Positions 1 through 5,946 of a stretch of DNA of 7,383 nt are shown here, in pieces (within the stretch, counting starts at the first letter, position 1; the number at the start of each line of letters is the position of its first letter). The notes under the pieces are model-generated. The model was given only the letters and a program-made list of their open reading frames with translations. It was not told the origin of the DNA and made no database searches. The DNA lies in contig JAQWBK010000076.1 in assembly GCA_028706415.1 (NCBI GenBank), forward strand, positions 1 to 7,383, given 5' to 3'. Both the position numbers and the translations under genes were made by a program. This DNA comes from Oscillospiraceae bacterium. Lineage in GTDB: Bacteria > Bacillota > Clostridia > Oscillospirales > Acutalibacteraceae.

Positions 1-1
1 A

Positions 2-100
2 GGAGATGAACAGCTGCCCGCTTTTTATGTCTGCCAGGATAAAAGCTGCCTCCCCCCGGTTCACAGCGTGGATGAATTAATAAAGCTGTTAAAAGAATAA
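2..100 (+). CDS. C-terminal end of a thioredoxin-domain (DUF255/YyaL-type) protein, partial
   Basis: Only the last 32 codons and the TAA stop are in the window; the 5' part lies beyond the left edge. The frame reads GDEQLPAFYVCQDKSCLPPV, followed by HSVDELIKLLKE. A tail of the form AxYVCxxxxCxxPVxxxxEL followed by a leucine-rich end is, from memory of the family, typical of the C-terminus of COG1331/DUF255 proteins (Bacillus YyaL, animal SPATA20). These have an N-terminal thioredoxin-like domain and a glycoside-hydrolase-like (alpha/alpha)6 barrel, and their cellular role is poorly known. The two cysteines (C10 and C15 of the visible tail) are part of that tail signature. No clear hairpin terminator follows. 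The assignment rests on a short stretch, so it is good but not certain. Confidence 0.65.
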   Translation, partial: GDEQLPAFYVCQDKSCLPPVHSVDELIKLLKE

Positions 101-151
101 TTTTGTTGCCTTCTCTGCATTTCCGTTCCCAAATGAACAATTGTTTATTTT

Positions 152-183
152 TTGTTCCATTTATTGGGGATTAATGCTATAAT
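152..183 (+). promoter_or_regulatory. Probable sigma-A promoter of the DUF1273 gene, extended -10
   Basis: A perfect TATAAT (178-183) is preceded by TG at the right distance (TGCTATAAT, 175-183), an extended -10 element. The -35 region is poor: TTGTTC at 152-157 is 20 bp away, and TTCCAT at 155-160 gives 17 bp spacing. Transcription would start near 190, leaving a leader of about 65 nt. That leader contains a 7-bp hairpin (197-203 with 210-216, one G-T pair, loop TACTCC). A 10-bp perfect palindrome AACAATTGTT (136-145) lies just upstream of the -35 region and could be an operator. Confidence 0.6.
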
Positions 184-254
184 AAACCCACCACCGGTCG
201 GCCTACTCCGGCTGACATAATTTCAACACCACTTTTTATGCATCAGGAGGGTTT

Positions 255-758
255 ATGTTTAATAAGTCTAAAACCGTTTGTTTCAGCGGGCACAGAACAA
301 AACGGCTCCCTCAAACCCTGCAGGGCATGAAGGAGCTCGAAACTCAAATTTATAGGCAAATAAACAAGGCGATTTCCTTGGGATATAACTCGTTCATTTT
401 CGGAGGTTGCCTCGGTTTTGACCTTATGTCCGCCCGGGTGGTCTTGGATATTCAAAATTCCAGTACCTCCGACACTCCGAAACAAATTACGCTAATCGCT
501 GCCATTCCCTTTGAAGGACAGGCCGAAAGATGGAACTCCAAGGACAGAGAATTATATAAAAACATCCTTTCACGGTGTGATGATGTAATATGCATCTGTA
601 AGGATTTTAGCCTTTACAGCTATAGCAAGCGCAACCGGTTCATGGTGGATAACAGCTCCCGCCTGATCTGCTATTATGACGGGGATGGCGGGGGAACGGC
701 CTCCACGGTAAAGTATGCAGATATGAAAGGGCTGGAAATAATCAATCTGTATTCATAA
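255..758 (+). CDS. SLOG-family DUF1273 (YoqJ-like) protein
   Basis: This 167-residue protein has the full length and motif order of the DUF1273/YoqJ group of the SLOG (SMF/DprA-LOG) Rossmann-like superfamily. Visible motifs are CFSGHR near the N-terminus (9-14), FIFGGCLGFD (48-56, the glycine-rich nucleotide-type loop plus aspartate), AAIPFEGQAERW (82-93), the RCDDVICI strand (108-115), and RNRFMVDNS (127-134) leading into the C-terminal YYDGDGGGTASTVKYA (140-155). SLOG proteins bind nucleotide-like ligands, and several act as sensors or enzymes in immunity and DNA metabolism. The role of stand-alone DUF1273 proteins is not established and none is claimed here. AGGAGG at 245-250 lies 4 nt before ATG. 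The gene has its own promoter and ends tail to tail with the opposite-strand gene, overlapping it by 6 bp. No signal peptide or membrane segment is seen, so the protein is likely cytoplasmic. Confidence 0.9.
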   Translation: MFNKSKTVCFSGHRTKRLPQTLQGMKELETQIYRQINKAISLGYNSFIFGGCLGFDLMSARVVLDIQNSSTSDTPKQITLIAAIPFEGQAERWNSKDRELYKNILSRCDDVICICKDFSLYSYSKRNRFMVDNSSRLICYYDGDGGGTASTVKYADMKGLEIINLYS

Positions 759-1517
759 TGCGTCCGCTTTTTGGTATAAAAACGCCCGCTCTTTCTTTCC
801 TATGCGTATAATTACACCAATTGTATACAGTATGTTGCATATATAGCCGGCCATTCTTGGTGAAACCTTGATGCATTGGGCAAACTCTTTGCATGTGAAG
901 GGTTGGGGTAGATTATCGGGTAGCAGTGCCGAGAAATCCTCCGGCATTTGCAGCTCTGTAATGTCGCCCAAGGCATAGGGGATTCGCTCCATGCGGTGGG
1001 AACCCTTCTTGCCCTCCTGCCCCCATCCATCCTTTAAACGGTATTCCTCCATATCAAGCATGACCAGCATTATCTTAAGCCTTTCATCACAAAGGAATCT
1101 TTTAATTCTATAAAGCTCGGCAAACGAGTCCCACACCCGCCCTGTTTTGGGCGAGCGGCGGGGCTTTGTTGTTTCTCCGGTATCGGGATCTATCCATATC
1201 AGCCGCTTTTCCCGCGCAATGGGATAAACCACGGTTACAGGGTATTGGGGCAGCAGCCGTTCCAGCTTGGGCACCAAACTATTAAAAGAACGGGTCTGTA
1301 TCTCATAAACACGGCTGCCATCAAAAACATCCGCAACCAGCTTTCCAATCCCCAAGGCGACCTCATGTCGCTCTTCATCCGGCTCCAGCCAATATTTCAA
1401 AATTACATGGAGGCTTCTTTCCCCCAGTGTCCCTATTCCCTGCCGTTCATGCAGGCGGGTGAGCCCTCGATTTCGTGCCGTCTGAAAATCATCCGAATGG
1501 CCCCCCCTATTCGGCAT
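753..1517 (-). CDS. Conserved Firmicutes protein of unknown function: nuclease-like core plus C-terminal winged helix
   Basis: This 254-residue protein has no name I can assign with certainty. It resembles a widespread Clostridia family, possibly the one catalogued as DUF8091, whose hallmark is GTLGExSLH...VADVF...EIQTRxF...YPVTVVYPI...IWIDPxTGE...RRSP.... The N-terminal half (about 27-115) contains E33, D63 in VADVF, and E72-x-Q74 in EIQTR, followed by a helix and the YPVTVVYPI strand. This E...D...ExQ spacing fits a PD-(D/E)XK-type nuclease fold with glutamine in place of lysine, as in some Holliday-junction-resolvase-like and CoiA-like proteins; that is inference. A basic patch (118-127) and GSHRMERIP (172-180) follow. 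Residues 206-250 look like a winged helix-turn-helix. The ATG lies inside the end of the thioesterase gene (11-bp overlap), with a weak AAGGGATGG upstream, so translation is probably coupled. The gene ends 6 bp inside the convergent DUF1273 gene. Confidence 0.8.
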   Translation of the reverse strand: MPNRGGHSDDFQTARNRGLTRLHERQGIGTLGERSLHVILKYWLEPDEERHEVALGIGKLVADVFDGSRVYEIQTRSFNSLVPKLERLLPQYPVTVVYPIAREKRLIWIDPDTGETTKPRRSPKTGRVWDSFAELYRIKRFLCDERLKIMLVMLDMEEYRLKDGWGQEGKKGSHRMERIPYALGDITELQMPEDFSALLPDNLPQPFTCKEFAQCIKVSPRMAGYICNILYTIGVIIRIGKKERAFLYQKADAL

Positions 1518-2253
1518 TGTATTTTACCATCCCTTCAAAGCAGGCACCCCTCTGGGTTTCGCCGAATACCAACACCTCATCTTGAGAAACCCCGGTTTTC
1601 AGCCCGATTCTCTCCCCTTCTAAGGCCTCGTGCAGATATGAAATGGTAAAGCCGGCAATCCGTCGGCCCCTCATGCCCGCCGGTATTGTGTTACATATAA
1701 TATCGGCATAAATCGTGTTATTCATATGCCCGTTATAATCAATATCCGACCACCCCACATCATGCCCCCCCGCCGGAAGAAGTCCATCGGGTAAAACCAG
1801 CTTTTCAGGGTCTGGGCAGCTGTTAAACCTGTCGGGCTGCTGGGTAACGGCATATTGCGAAAACAGGGAGGGTCTGAGAATTTTATGGGTCTCGGGGTCG
1901 ACAAGGGCAAAGGCGGACACACTATCAATCAAAATTTGGTCGTTCTCGTCCAAAAACCGATAACAACGAAAGAATTGCGCCCCCTTTGAGCAGCGATGCC
2001 ATGTAACAAGCTTTATATGCTGATTAAGTCGGGGGGTGCAATAAATAAGGCTATTGGTGCGGGTTATCACAAAGGCCATACCGTTAGAAATAAGCTCCTC
2101 GAAACCCAGCCCACCCTTTCCAAGCTGAAGCTCCCCCGCCTCCTGTTGCATTCTTAACTGGGCAGACAGCTTAAGCCGACTGTCCTGCCCCACATCATAA
2201 GATGCAATTTTTAAACTCCATGTATAATCTTTAGGCACAGGATACCTGCTCAT
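1507..2253 (-). CDS. Acyl-[acyl-carrier-protein] thioesterase (FatA/FatB-like, double hotdog)
   Basis: This 248-residue protein has the length and layout of bacterial acyl-ACP thioesterases (PF01643): two hotdog domains in tandem. It would hydrolyse acyl-ACP to free fatty acid and ACP in the cytoplasm, ending type II fatty acid synthesis. The first hotdog starts with YTWSLKIASYDVGQDSRLKL (10-29) and includes QLRMQQEAGELQL (32-44) and FVITRTNSLIYCTPRL (61-76). The second carries the signature VGWSDIDYNGHMNNTIYADI (166-185), with D172, N174 and H176 as the expected active-site residues. E209 in SYLHEA (205-210) corresponds to the acidic residue of the conserved second-hotdog strand. AGGAGG lies 7 nt upstream of ATG. 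It follows the broken deacylase gene and overlaps the nuclease-like gene downstream. Chain-length preference cannot be read from sequence. Confidence 0.93.
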   Translation of the reverse strand: MSRYPVPKDYTWSLKIASYDVGQDSRLKLSAQLRMQQEAGELQLGKGGLGFEELISNGMAFVITRTNSLIYCTPRLNQHIKLVTWHRCSKGAQFFRCYRFLDENDQILIDSVSAFALVDPETHKILRPSLFSQYAVTQQPDRFNSCPDPEKLVLPDGLLPAGGHDVGWSDIDYNGHMNNTIYADIICNTIPAGMRGRRIAGFTISYLHEALEGERIGLKTGVSQDEVLVFGETQRGACFEGMVKYNAE

Positions 2254-2290
2254 GCTTTACCTCCTGTATATTATAATATGTTTATTACTA

Positions 2291-2586
2291 TTAGTTGTTG
2301 ATATATGGCTTGCAAACATCAACCCAGCCTTGAATATCTGCATATTCGTTAAGCCATCGTTATTGAGTCCGATTGCCGAGTGGCTGCTGCCACAGGCAGG
2401 AAAAACGGTATCATACTTTTTAATACTGTTCTCAAGTAAAAATCAAGACATCTTTGCGGTCTGGCCGAAATACACCCCCACTGCCTTGGCGGCAATCTCG
2501 ACCGTTGCGCTGGATTCATCAAACTCCAGCACATCCCCCTCCCGCCCGAAGCGTTCCAGATACTTTTTTACAGCCTCAACAGACAT
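2291..2586 (-). pseudogene. ybaK: YbaK/aminoacyl-tRNA deacylase family gene, destroyed by element insertion, deletion and frameshift
   Basis: Two separate remnants of one gene remain. From ATG at 2586 the frame reads MSVEAVKKYLERFGREGDVL, then EFDESSATVEIAAKAVGV. This is the standard N-terminus of the YbaK/ProX-like Cys-tRNA(Pro)/misacyl-tRNA deacylase family. It then enters the element remnant (GQTAKMS) and stops at TGA 2445-2443, giving 47 residues where the family has about 155-160. Past the element, from 2423, the frame resumes as LKKYDTVFPACGSSHSAIG, the family's conserved (S)LKxxDTVFPACGSSxSAI segment. A net +1 frameshift near 2350-2360 separates this from EYADIQGWVDVCKPYINN and the stop at 2293-2291, matching the usual family ending GWVDVCK. 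Roughly 75 central residues are gone. The intact gene would have followed serS, a sensible place for a tRNA-proofreading enzyme. The fragments cannot make an active enzyme. Confidence 0.88.
2424..2463 (-). mobile_element. Truncated copy D of the palindromic hairpin element, inside the ybaK remnant
   Basis: These 40 bp match the reverse complement of the right end of copies A-C (TACTG-TCTCAAGTAAAAATC..., then AAGACATCTTTGCGGTCTG). The match fades at about 2464, although a few more bases (to about 2475) can be aligned loosely. On its intact side the terminal TACTG is flanked by TAA (2421-2423), the same TWA target as the full copies, and that TAA is the TTA leucine codon of the interrupted gene. 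The other arm, the central hairpin and the other target duplicate are missing together with the middle of the host gene. This points to a deletion that began inside the element. Confidence 0.85.
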
Positions 2587-2615
2587 ATAGCATGCTCTCT
2601 TTTCCTGTTTTCATT

Positions 2616-2645
2616 AAAGAAACGGGCGGAGGATGGCCTCCGCCC
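2616..2645 (-). terminator. Rho-independent terminator of the par-serS transcript
   Basis: On the - strand, 16 nt after the serS stop, a perfect 9-bp stem GGGCGGAGG/CCTCCGCCC (2645-2637 with 2632-2624) closes a four-base loop. It is followed by GTTTCTTT (2623-2616). On the + strand the same stem is followed by TGAATTTTTTTC, but no + gene ends here, so the useful direction is -. Confidence 0.85.
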
Positions 2646-2660
2646 TGAATTTTTTTCGGA

Positions 2661-3932
2661 TTATCGGATAATATCGGTTCCCATATAGGGGCGCAAAGCC
2701 TCGGGCACGGTAACCGAACCGTCCTCATTCTGATAATTTTCCAGAATTGCGGCAACCGTTCTCCCCACCGCAACCCCCGACCCGTTGAGGGTATGGACAA
2801 GCCTTGCTTTATCCTTAATATCCCGCTTAAATCGGATTGCCGCCCGCCGCGCCTGAAAATCTTCAAAGTTGGAGCAGCTTGAAATCTCGACAAATCTGTT
2901 ATATGACGGCATCCACACCTCTATATCGTAGGTTTTTGCGCTTGAAAAGCCCAAATCCCCCGAGGACAGCACCACCACCCGATAGGGCAGCCCTAAAAGT
3001 TGAAGCACCCGCTCGGCATCCTTTGTCAGCTCCTCCAGCTGGTCATAGCTTGTTTGGGGGTCTGCAAATTTCACCAACTCCACCTTATTAAACTGGTGCT
3101 GGCGAATAAGCCCCCTTGTATCCCTTCCGGCGCTGCCCGCTTCTGCCCGAAAGCAGGCGGAATAGGCGCAATATTTCAGGGGAAGCTGTGCTCCGTCAAG
3201 GATTTGATCCCGATGCATGTTGGTAACCGGAACCTCGGCGGTGGGGATAAGGAAATAATCCATATTGCTGAGCTTAAAGGCATCCTCCTCAAATTTCGGA
3301 AGCTGTCCGGTACCTGTCATGGAGGCGCGATTGACCATAAACGGCGGCAAAATTTCGGTATACCCGTTTTCGGTGTGGGTATCCAGAAAAAAGCTTATGA
3401 TTGAACGCTCCAGCCTTGCCCCTGTCCCCCTATAAAAGTGAAAACGCGCTCCGGTAACCTTGGCAGCGGTTTCGGGGTCGAGTATTCCGAGTGCCGCCCC
3501 GATATCCCAATGGGCCTGGGGCTCAAAATTAAATTCAGTGGGCTGTTTAAATCGGCGGACTTCAACATTTTCAGCTTCATCCTTGCCCTTGGGAACACTT
3601 TGGTGGGGAATATTGGGCAGCGAAAGCATCTGGTTTCTCTGCTCACTTTCTAGTTCCGTCAGCCTGCCGTCCAGCTCCTTAACCTGCTCCGATATAACCT
3701 TCATTTGGGCCATGATCTCCGAAATGTCCCCACCCTCCTTGCGGATGCGGGGGATTTCCTTGCTTGCCACATTCTGCTCGGCCTTAAAAGCCTCGACCCG
3801 GGCGGTAATTTCCCGCCGCTCCGCATCAATCGCAATTATACGATCGATTACAGCATCAAGATCCTTATTTCTGCTTCGCATAGCCTGTTTTACCATGTCG
3901 GGACTGTTGCGCACCAACTTAATATCCAGCAT
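2661..3932 (-). CDS. serS: Seryl-tRNA synthetase
   Basis: This class II synthetase charges tRNA-Ser and tRNA-Sec with serine using ATP, as a cytoplasmic homodimer. At 423 residues it is full length. Residues 1-105 form the charged, heptad-rich antiparallel coiled coil that grips the long variable arm of tRNA-Ser. The catalytic domain shows the serine-binding TAE (231-233), motif 2 FRAEAGSAGRDTRGLIRQHQ (261-280), SSGDLGFSSAKTYDIE (323-338) with the FVEISSCSNFEDFQARR segment (347-363), and motif 3 TLNGSGVAVGRTVAAILEN (381-399). The start at 3932 is the standard MLDIKLVR N-terminus, preceded by AAGGGAG. It begins 23 nt after the parB stop with no room for a T-box leader, promoter or terminator, so it is most likely co-transcribed with parAB. 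A strong terminator follows. Confidence 0.99.
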   Translation of the reverse strand: MLDIKLVRNSPDMVKQAMRSRNKDLDAVIDRIIAIDAERREITARVEAFKAEQNVASKEIPRIRKEGGDISEIMAQMKVISEQVKELDGRLTELESEQRNQMLSLPNIPHQSVPKGKDEAENVEVRRFKQPTEFNFEPQAHWDIGAALGILDPETAAKVTGARFHFYRGTGARLERSIISFFLDTHTENGYTEILPPFMVNRASMTGTGQLPKFEEDAFKLSNMDYFLIPTAEVPVTNMHRDQILDGAQLPLKYCAYSACFRAEAGSAGRDTRGLIRQHQFNKVELVKFADPQTSYDQLEELTKDAERVLQLLGLPYRVVVLSSGDLGFSSAKTYDIEVWMPSYNRFVEISSCSNFEDFQARRAAIRFKRDIKDKARLVHTLNGSGVAVGRTVAAILENYQNEDGSVTVPEALRPYMGTDIIR

Positions 3933-3955
3933 AAAGCTACTCCCTTTACAATAAA

Positions 3956-4816
3956 TTACTTCTCCGTTGAAAATCCGTTTGCCAACATACGCAAATCATC
4001 CTGAGAATAGAATTCTATTTGAAGAATACCGCCCTTGTTGCTTTGGCTCACGCGAACACGGCGCCCGAGATGCTCGGTCAGGGCAAGCTCCACCTCATCA
4101 TAAAAGCTGTTTCGTGTGGCTGTCGGCGGCTTTTTATCGCTATTATTGTCTGCATTTGCCTTTTTTACCTTTTTTTCTATATCTCGAACTGATAGCCCAC
4201 CCTTTATTACCGCCTGTGCCACCTCTTCCTGCTCCTGCTTGGTCGGGATGGATAATATCGCCCTTGCGTGTCCGGCAGAAAGACTTCCCTCCGAAACCAA
4301 ATTGGCAACCGTATCGGGCAGATTGAGCAGCCGCAACGCATTTGCAACCGCCGGACGAGATTTATTAACCGCCTTTGCGGTTTCCTCTTGGGTAAGCCCG
4401 TGGTTATCCATGAGCACTTTATATCCCCGTGCCTCCTCCATCGGGTTTAAATCCTCCCGCTGAAGATTTTCAATCAGTGCAAGCTCGGCCGCCTGTCGGT
4501 CGGTGGTTTCACGAATTACAACCGGAACCTCTGTAAGCCCCGCCATTCGTGCCGCCCGCCATCTCCGCTCTCCGGCAACCAGCTGATATGAGCCGTCTGT
4601 CAGTGGTCTTACCAAAAGCGGCTGCAAAACACCATGCTGTGCAATTGAATCGGACAGCTCGGCCAGAGCCTCTTCCTCAAATTGTTTTCTGGGCTGGGCC
4701 CTGTTTGGTTCAATTTCAGATATTCTCAGGGTGACGGGTCTGACATCGTCCTCCATAAAATTCTCAGTAAGCAACGCACCAAGGCCTTTCCCAAGCCCCC
4801 CCTTTTTAACTGCCAC
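3956..4816 (-). CDS. parB: Chromosome-partitioning protein ParB/Spo0J, parS-binding CTPase
   Basis: This 286-residue, complete ParB is a CTP-dependent DNA clamp that loads at parS, spreads, and with ParA and SMC segregates the origin. The N-terminal GGLGKGLGALL (6-16) is the basic ParA-stimulating peptide. The CTPase domain shows QPRKQF (41-46), GERRWRAA (82-89) and ENLQREDLNP (116-125). The helix-turn-helix is LTQEETAKAVNKSRPAVANA (141-160), with R154 at the position that is arginine in parS-binding ParBs. LSAGHARAI (179-187) follows, then a charged linker (217-236) and the C-terminal dimerisation domain (238-286). The start is GTG (4816-4814), because the reading frame begins at the conserved VAVKKGGLGKGLG; a GGGGG run precedes it. 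It lies 18 nt after parA and 23 nt before serS. A perfect parS site lies 1.4 kb upstream in the same cluster. Confidence 0.97.
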   Translation of the reverse strand: MAVKKGGLGKGLGALLTENFMEDDVRPVTLRISEIEPNRAQPRKQFEEEALAELSDSIAQHGVLQPLLVRPLTDGSYQLVAGERRWRAARMAGLTEVPVVIRETTDRQAAELALIENLQREDLNPMEEARGYKVLMDNHGLTQEETAKAVNKSRPAVANALRLLNLPDTVANLVSEGSLSAGHARAILSIPTKQEQEEVAQAVIKGGLSVRDIEKKVKKANADNNSDKKPPTATRNSFYDEVELALTEHLGRRVRVSQSNKGGILQIEFYSQDDLRMLANGFSTEK

Positions 4817-4834
4817 TTCAAAGCCCCCGTTTCG

Positions 4835-5599
4835 TTATATTTTTCGGTTTATTAATTCATCGGCAAGCCGATCATACGCAACCGCACCCCTAGAGCCCGG
4901 GTCATAATAGTTTATTGGTTTTCCAAAGCTCGGAGCCTCGGAAAGTCGCACACTTCTTGGGATTGCGGCCGAAAACACCTTTCGGGGAAAGAACTTTTTG
5001 ACCTCCCCTGCCACCTGTTGAGTGAGGTTGAGTCTGCCGTCATACATGGTAAGCAGCACCCCTTCAATATCCAGGGCGGCATTATATAATCTCTTGACCT
5101 GCCTGACGGTTGACATCAATTGTGATAACCCCTCCAGGGCGTAATATTCACACTGTATGGGAACAATCAGGGTATCGGCGGCACACAGCGCATTAAGGGT
5201 CAGCAGCCCTAATGACGGGGGGCAATCTATCAAAACATAGTCATATTTATCTCGTAATGGTGCCAGGGTTGCGGTTAGCCGACTTTCACGGCGGTTTAAA
5301 TCCACCATCTCGATCTCCGCCCCCGCCAATCGCATACCCGACGGCAGTATGTCCACATTCCTGTAATCGGTATGTCTAACCGCCGTTTCGGGCTCTGCCG
5401 AACCTATTAAAAGCTCATAGGTTGATATTATGCTGTCCCGTTTATTAACTCCCATCCCGCTTGTTGCGTTTCCCTGGGGATCAATATCCACCAACAGACA
5501 TTTTTTCCCCTTGGCGCCCAGTGCTGAGGCGAGATTAACGGTGGTTGTGGTTTTGCCCACTCCACCTTTTTGGTTGACAACCGCAATAATTCTTCCCAT
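4835..5599 (-). CDS. parA: Chromosome-partitioning ATPase ParA/Soj
   Basis: This 254-residue type Ib ParA lacks the N-terminal helix-turn-helix of plasmid ParAs, as chromosomal Soj proteins do. It is an ATP-dependent, nucleoid-binding dimer that ParB stimulates to hydrolyse ATP, pulling origins apart; in Bacillus it also acts on DnaA. The deviant Walker A KGGVGKTTT (11-19, with signature lysine K11 and K16), LVDIDPQGN (36-44, Walker A'), VLIDCPPSLG (122-131, Walker B) and the C-terminal PRSVRLSEAPSFGKPI (214-229), with DNA-contacting arginines, are all present. The ATG is preceded by AAGGATGG 12 nt away. The promoter is either the close TATAAT at 5628-5623 or the one upstream of copy A at about 5890. 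parB follows after 18 nt. Confidence 0.97.
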   Translation of the reverse strand: MGRIIAVVNQKGGVGKTTTTVNLASALGAKGKKCLLVDIDPQGNATSGMGVNKRDSIISTYELLIGSAEPETAVRHTDYRNVDILPSGMRLAGAEIEMVDLNRRESRLTATLAPLRDKYDYVLIDCPPSLGLLTLNALCAADTLIVPIQCEYYALEGLSQLMSTVRQVKRLYNAALDIEGVLLTMYDGRLNLTQQVAGEVKKFFPRKVFSAAIPRSVRLSEAPSFGKPINYYDPGSRGAVAYDRLADELINRKI

Positions 5600-5622
5600 T
5601 TTTTATGACCATCCTTGATACA

Positions 5623-5651
5623 ATTATATGTTCCTTTGTCATCGCCATCGA
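5623..5651 (-). promoter_or_regulatory. Possible proximal promoter of parAB-serS
   Basis: On the - strand a perfect TATAAT (5628-5623) lies 23 nt upstream of the parA start. At 17-bp spacing the -35 hexamer is TCGATG (5651-5646), which matches TTGACA at only three positions. The predicted start would fall at or within the ribosome-binding region, leaving a very short leader. Copy A begins only 6 bp beyond the -35 box. The AT-rich hexamer could be chance. Confidence 0.35.
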
Positions 5652-5657
5652 CTTTTA

Positions 5658-5816
5658 TACTGTTCTCAAGTAAAAGGTGAGACAAAATTTGCGAGGATGT
5701 TTTTCGTCATGCAAGGCGGAGGAGGAGAGCGGGCTTTTGACGCCCGCCGACGACAACAACGCTGTATGGCGGAAAACAGACCGCAAAGATGTCTTGATTT
5801 TTACTTGAGAGCAGTA
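5658..5816 (+). mobile_element. Palindromic hairpin element copy A (159 bp, MITE-like), between parA and parS
   Basis: The ends are TACTGTTCTCAAGTAAAA and the inverted TTTTACTTGAGAGCAGTA, and TTA flanks both sides (5655-5657 and 5817-5819) as a target duplication. The interior contains GCGGGC-TTTTGAC-GCCCGC at the centre, and the two arms are imperfect inverted copies of each other over the whole length. It differs from copy B by a 3-bp TTT insertion in the central loop and two substitutions near the right end. An open frame running through it is a by-product with no recognisable protein. No transposase is encoded, so movement would need a helper in trans; the TWA target recalls IS5/PIF-Harbinger-type elements, but this parentage is only a guess. 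Confidence 0.88.
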
Positions 5817-5820
5817 TTAG

Positions 5821-5839
5821 GCAAAAGCAAGGCTTTTGC
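5821..5839. repeat. Perfect 8-bp hairpin beside copy A
   Basis: GCAAAAGC, loop AAG, GCTTTTGC. It starts one base after the right-hand target duplicate of copy A. No T-run follows in either direction, so it is not a standard terminator. It would be in the leader of a parA transcript started at about 5880. Confidence 0.55.
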
Positions 5840-5842
5840 TGG

Positions 5843-5885
5843 ACGCGCCAGGTTAAATTAAACATTAGTAAATCTTGGGGCGCGT
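5843..5885. repeat. Inverted repeat ACGCGCC...GGCGCGT
   Basis: Perfect 7-bp GC-rich arms (5843-5849 and 5879-5885) are separated by 29 AT-rich bases. Together with the hairpin at 5821-5839 it forms most of the unique sequence between copies A and B. It could be an RNA stem in the parA leader or a protein site just downstream of the candidate promoter at 5888-5916. No known family is recognised. Confidence 0.4.
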
Positions 5886-5887
5886 TT

Positions 5888-5916
5888 ATTATATCATATA
5901 TCTACCGCATTAAAAA
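5888..5916 (-). promoter_or_regulatory. Candidate distal parA promoter with extended -10 and overlapping inverted repeat
   Basis: On the - strand TGATATAAT (5896-5888) is a perfect TATAAT with an extended TG. The -35 at 17-bp spacing is TTTTTA, a weak match. A 7-bp inverted repeat, ATCTACC (5900-5906) with GGTAGAT (5920-5926), brackets the -35 and spacer, as an operator would. A transcript from here would carry about 280 nt of leader including the inverted repeat, hairpin and copy A. If this was the original promoter, copy A was inserted into the leader. Confidence 0.45.
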
Positions 5917-5946
5917 GGGGGTAGATGCCTCAAAAACATTATTTTA

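Noticed and set aside
2252..2590. A 112-codon + strand frame starting with a hydrophobic stretch (MLYLLYIIICLLLLVV)
   Set aside because: It is antisense to the ybaK remnants and the element fragment. The hydrophobic start is an AT-rich upstream region of the thioesterase gene read backwards, and it has no ribosome-binding site.
4100..4125. Degenerate parS-like sequence TGTTTCGTGTGGCTGT inside parB
   Set aside because: Only about 9 of 16 positions match and the second half-site is absent.
4500..4520. Half-parS GGTTTCACG inside parB
   Set aside because: No symmetric second half; expected by chance in coding sequence.
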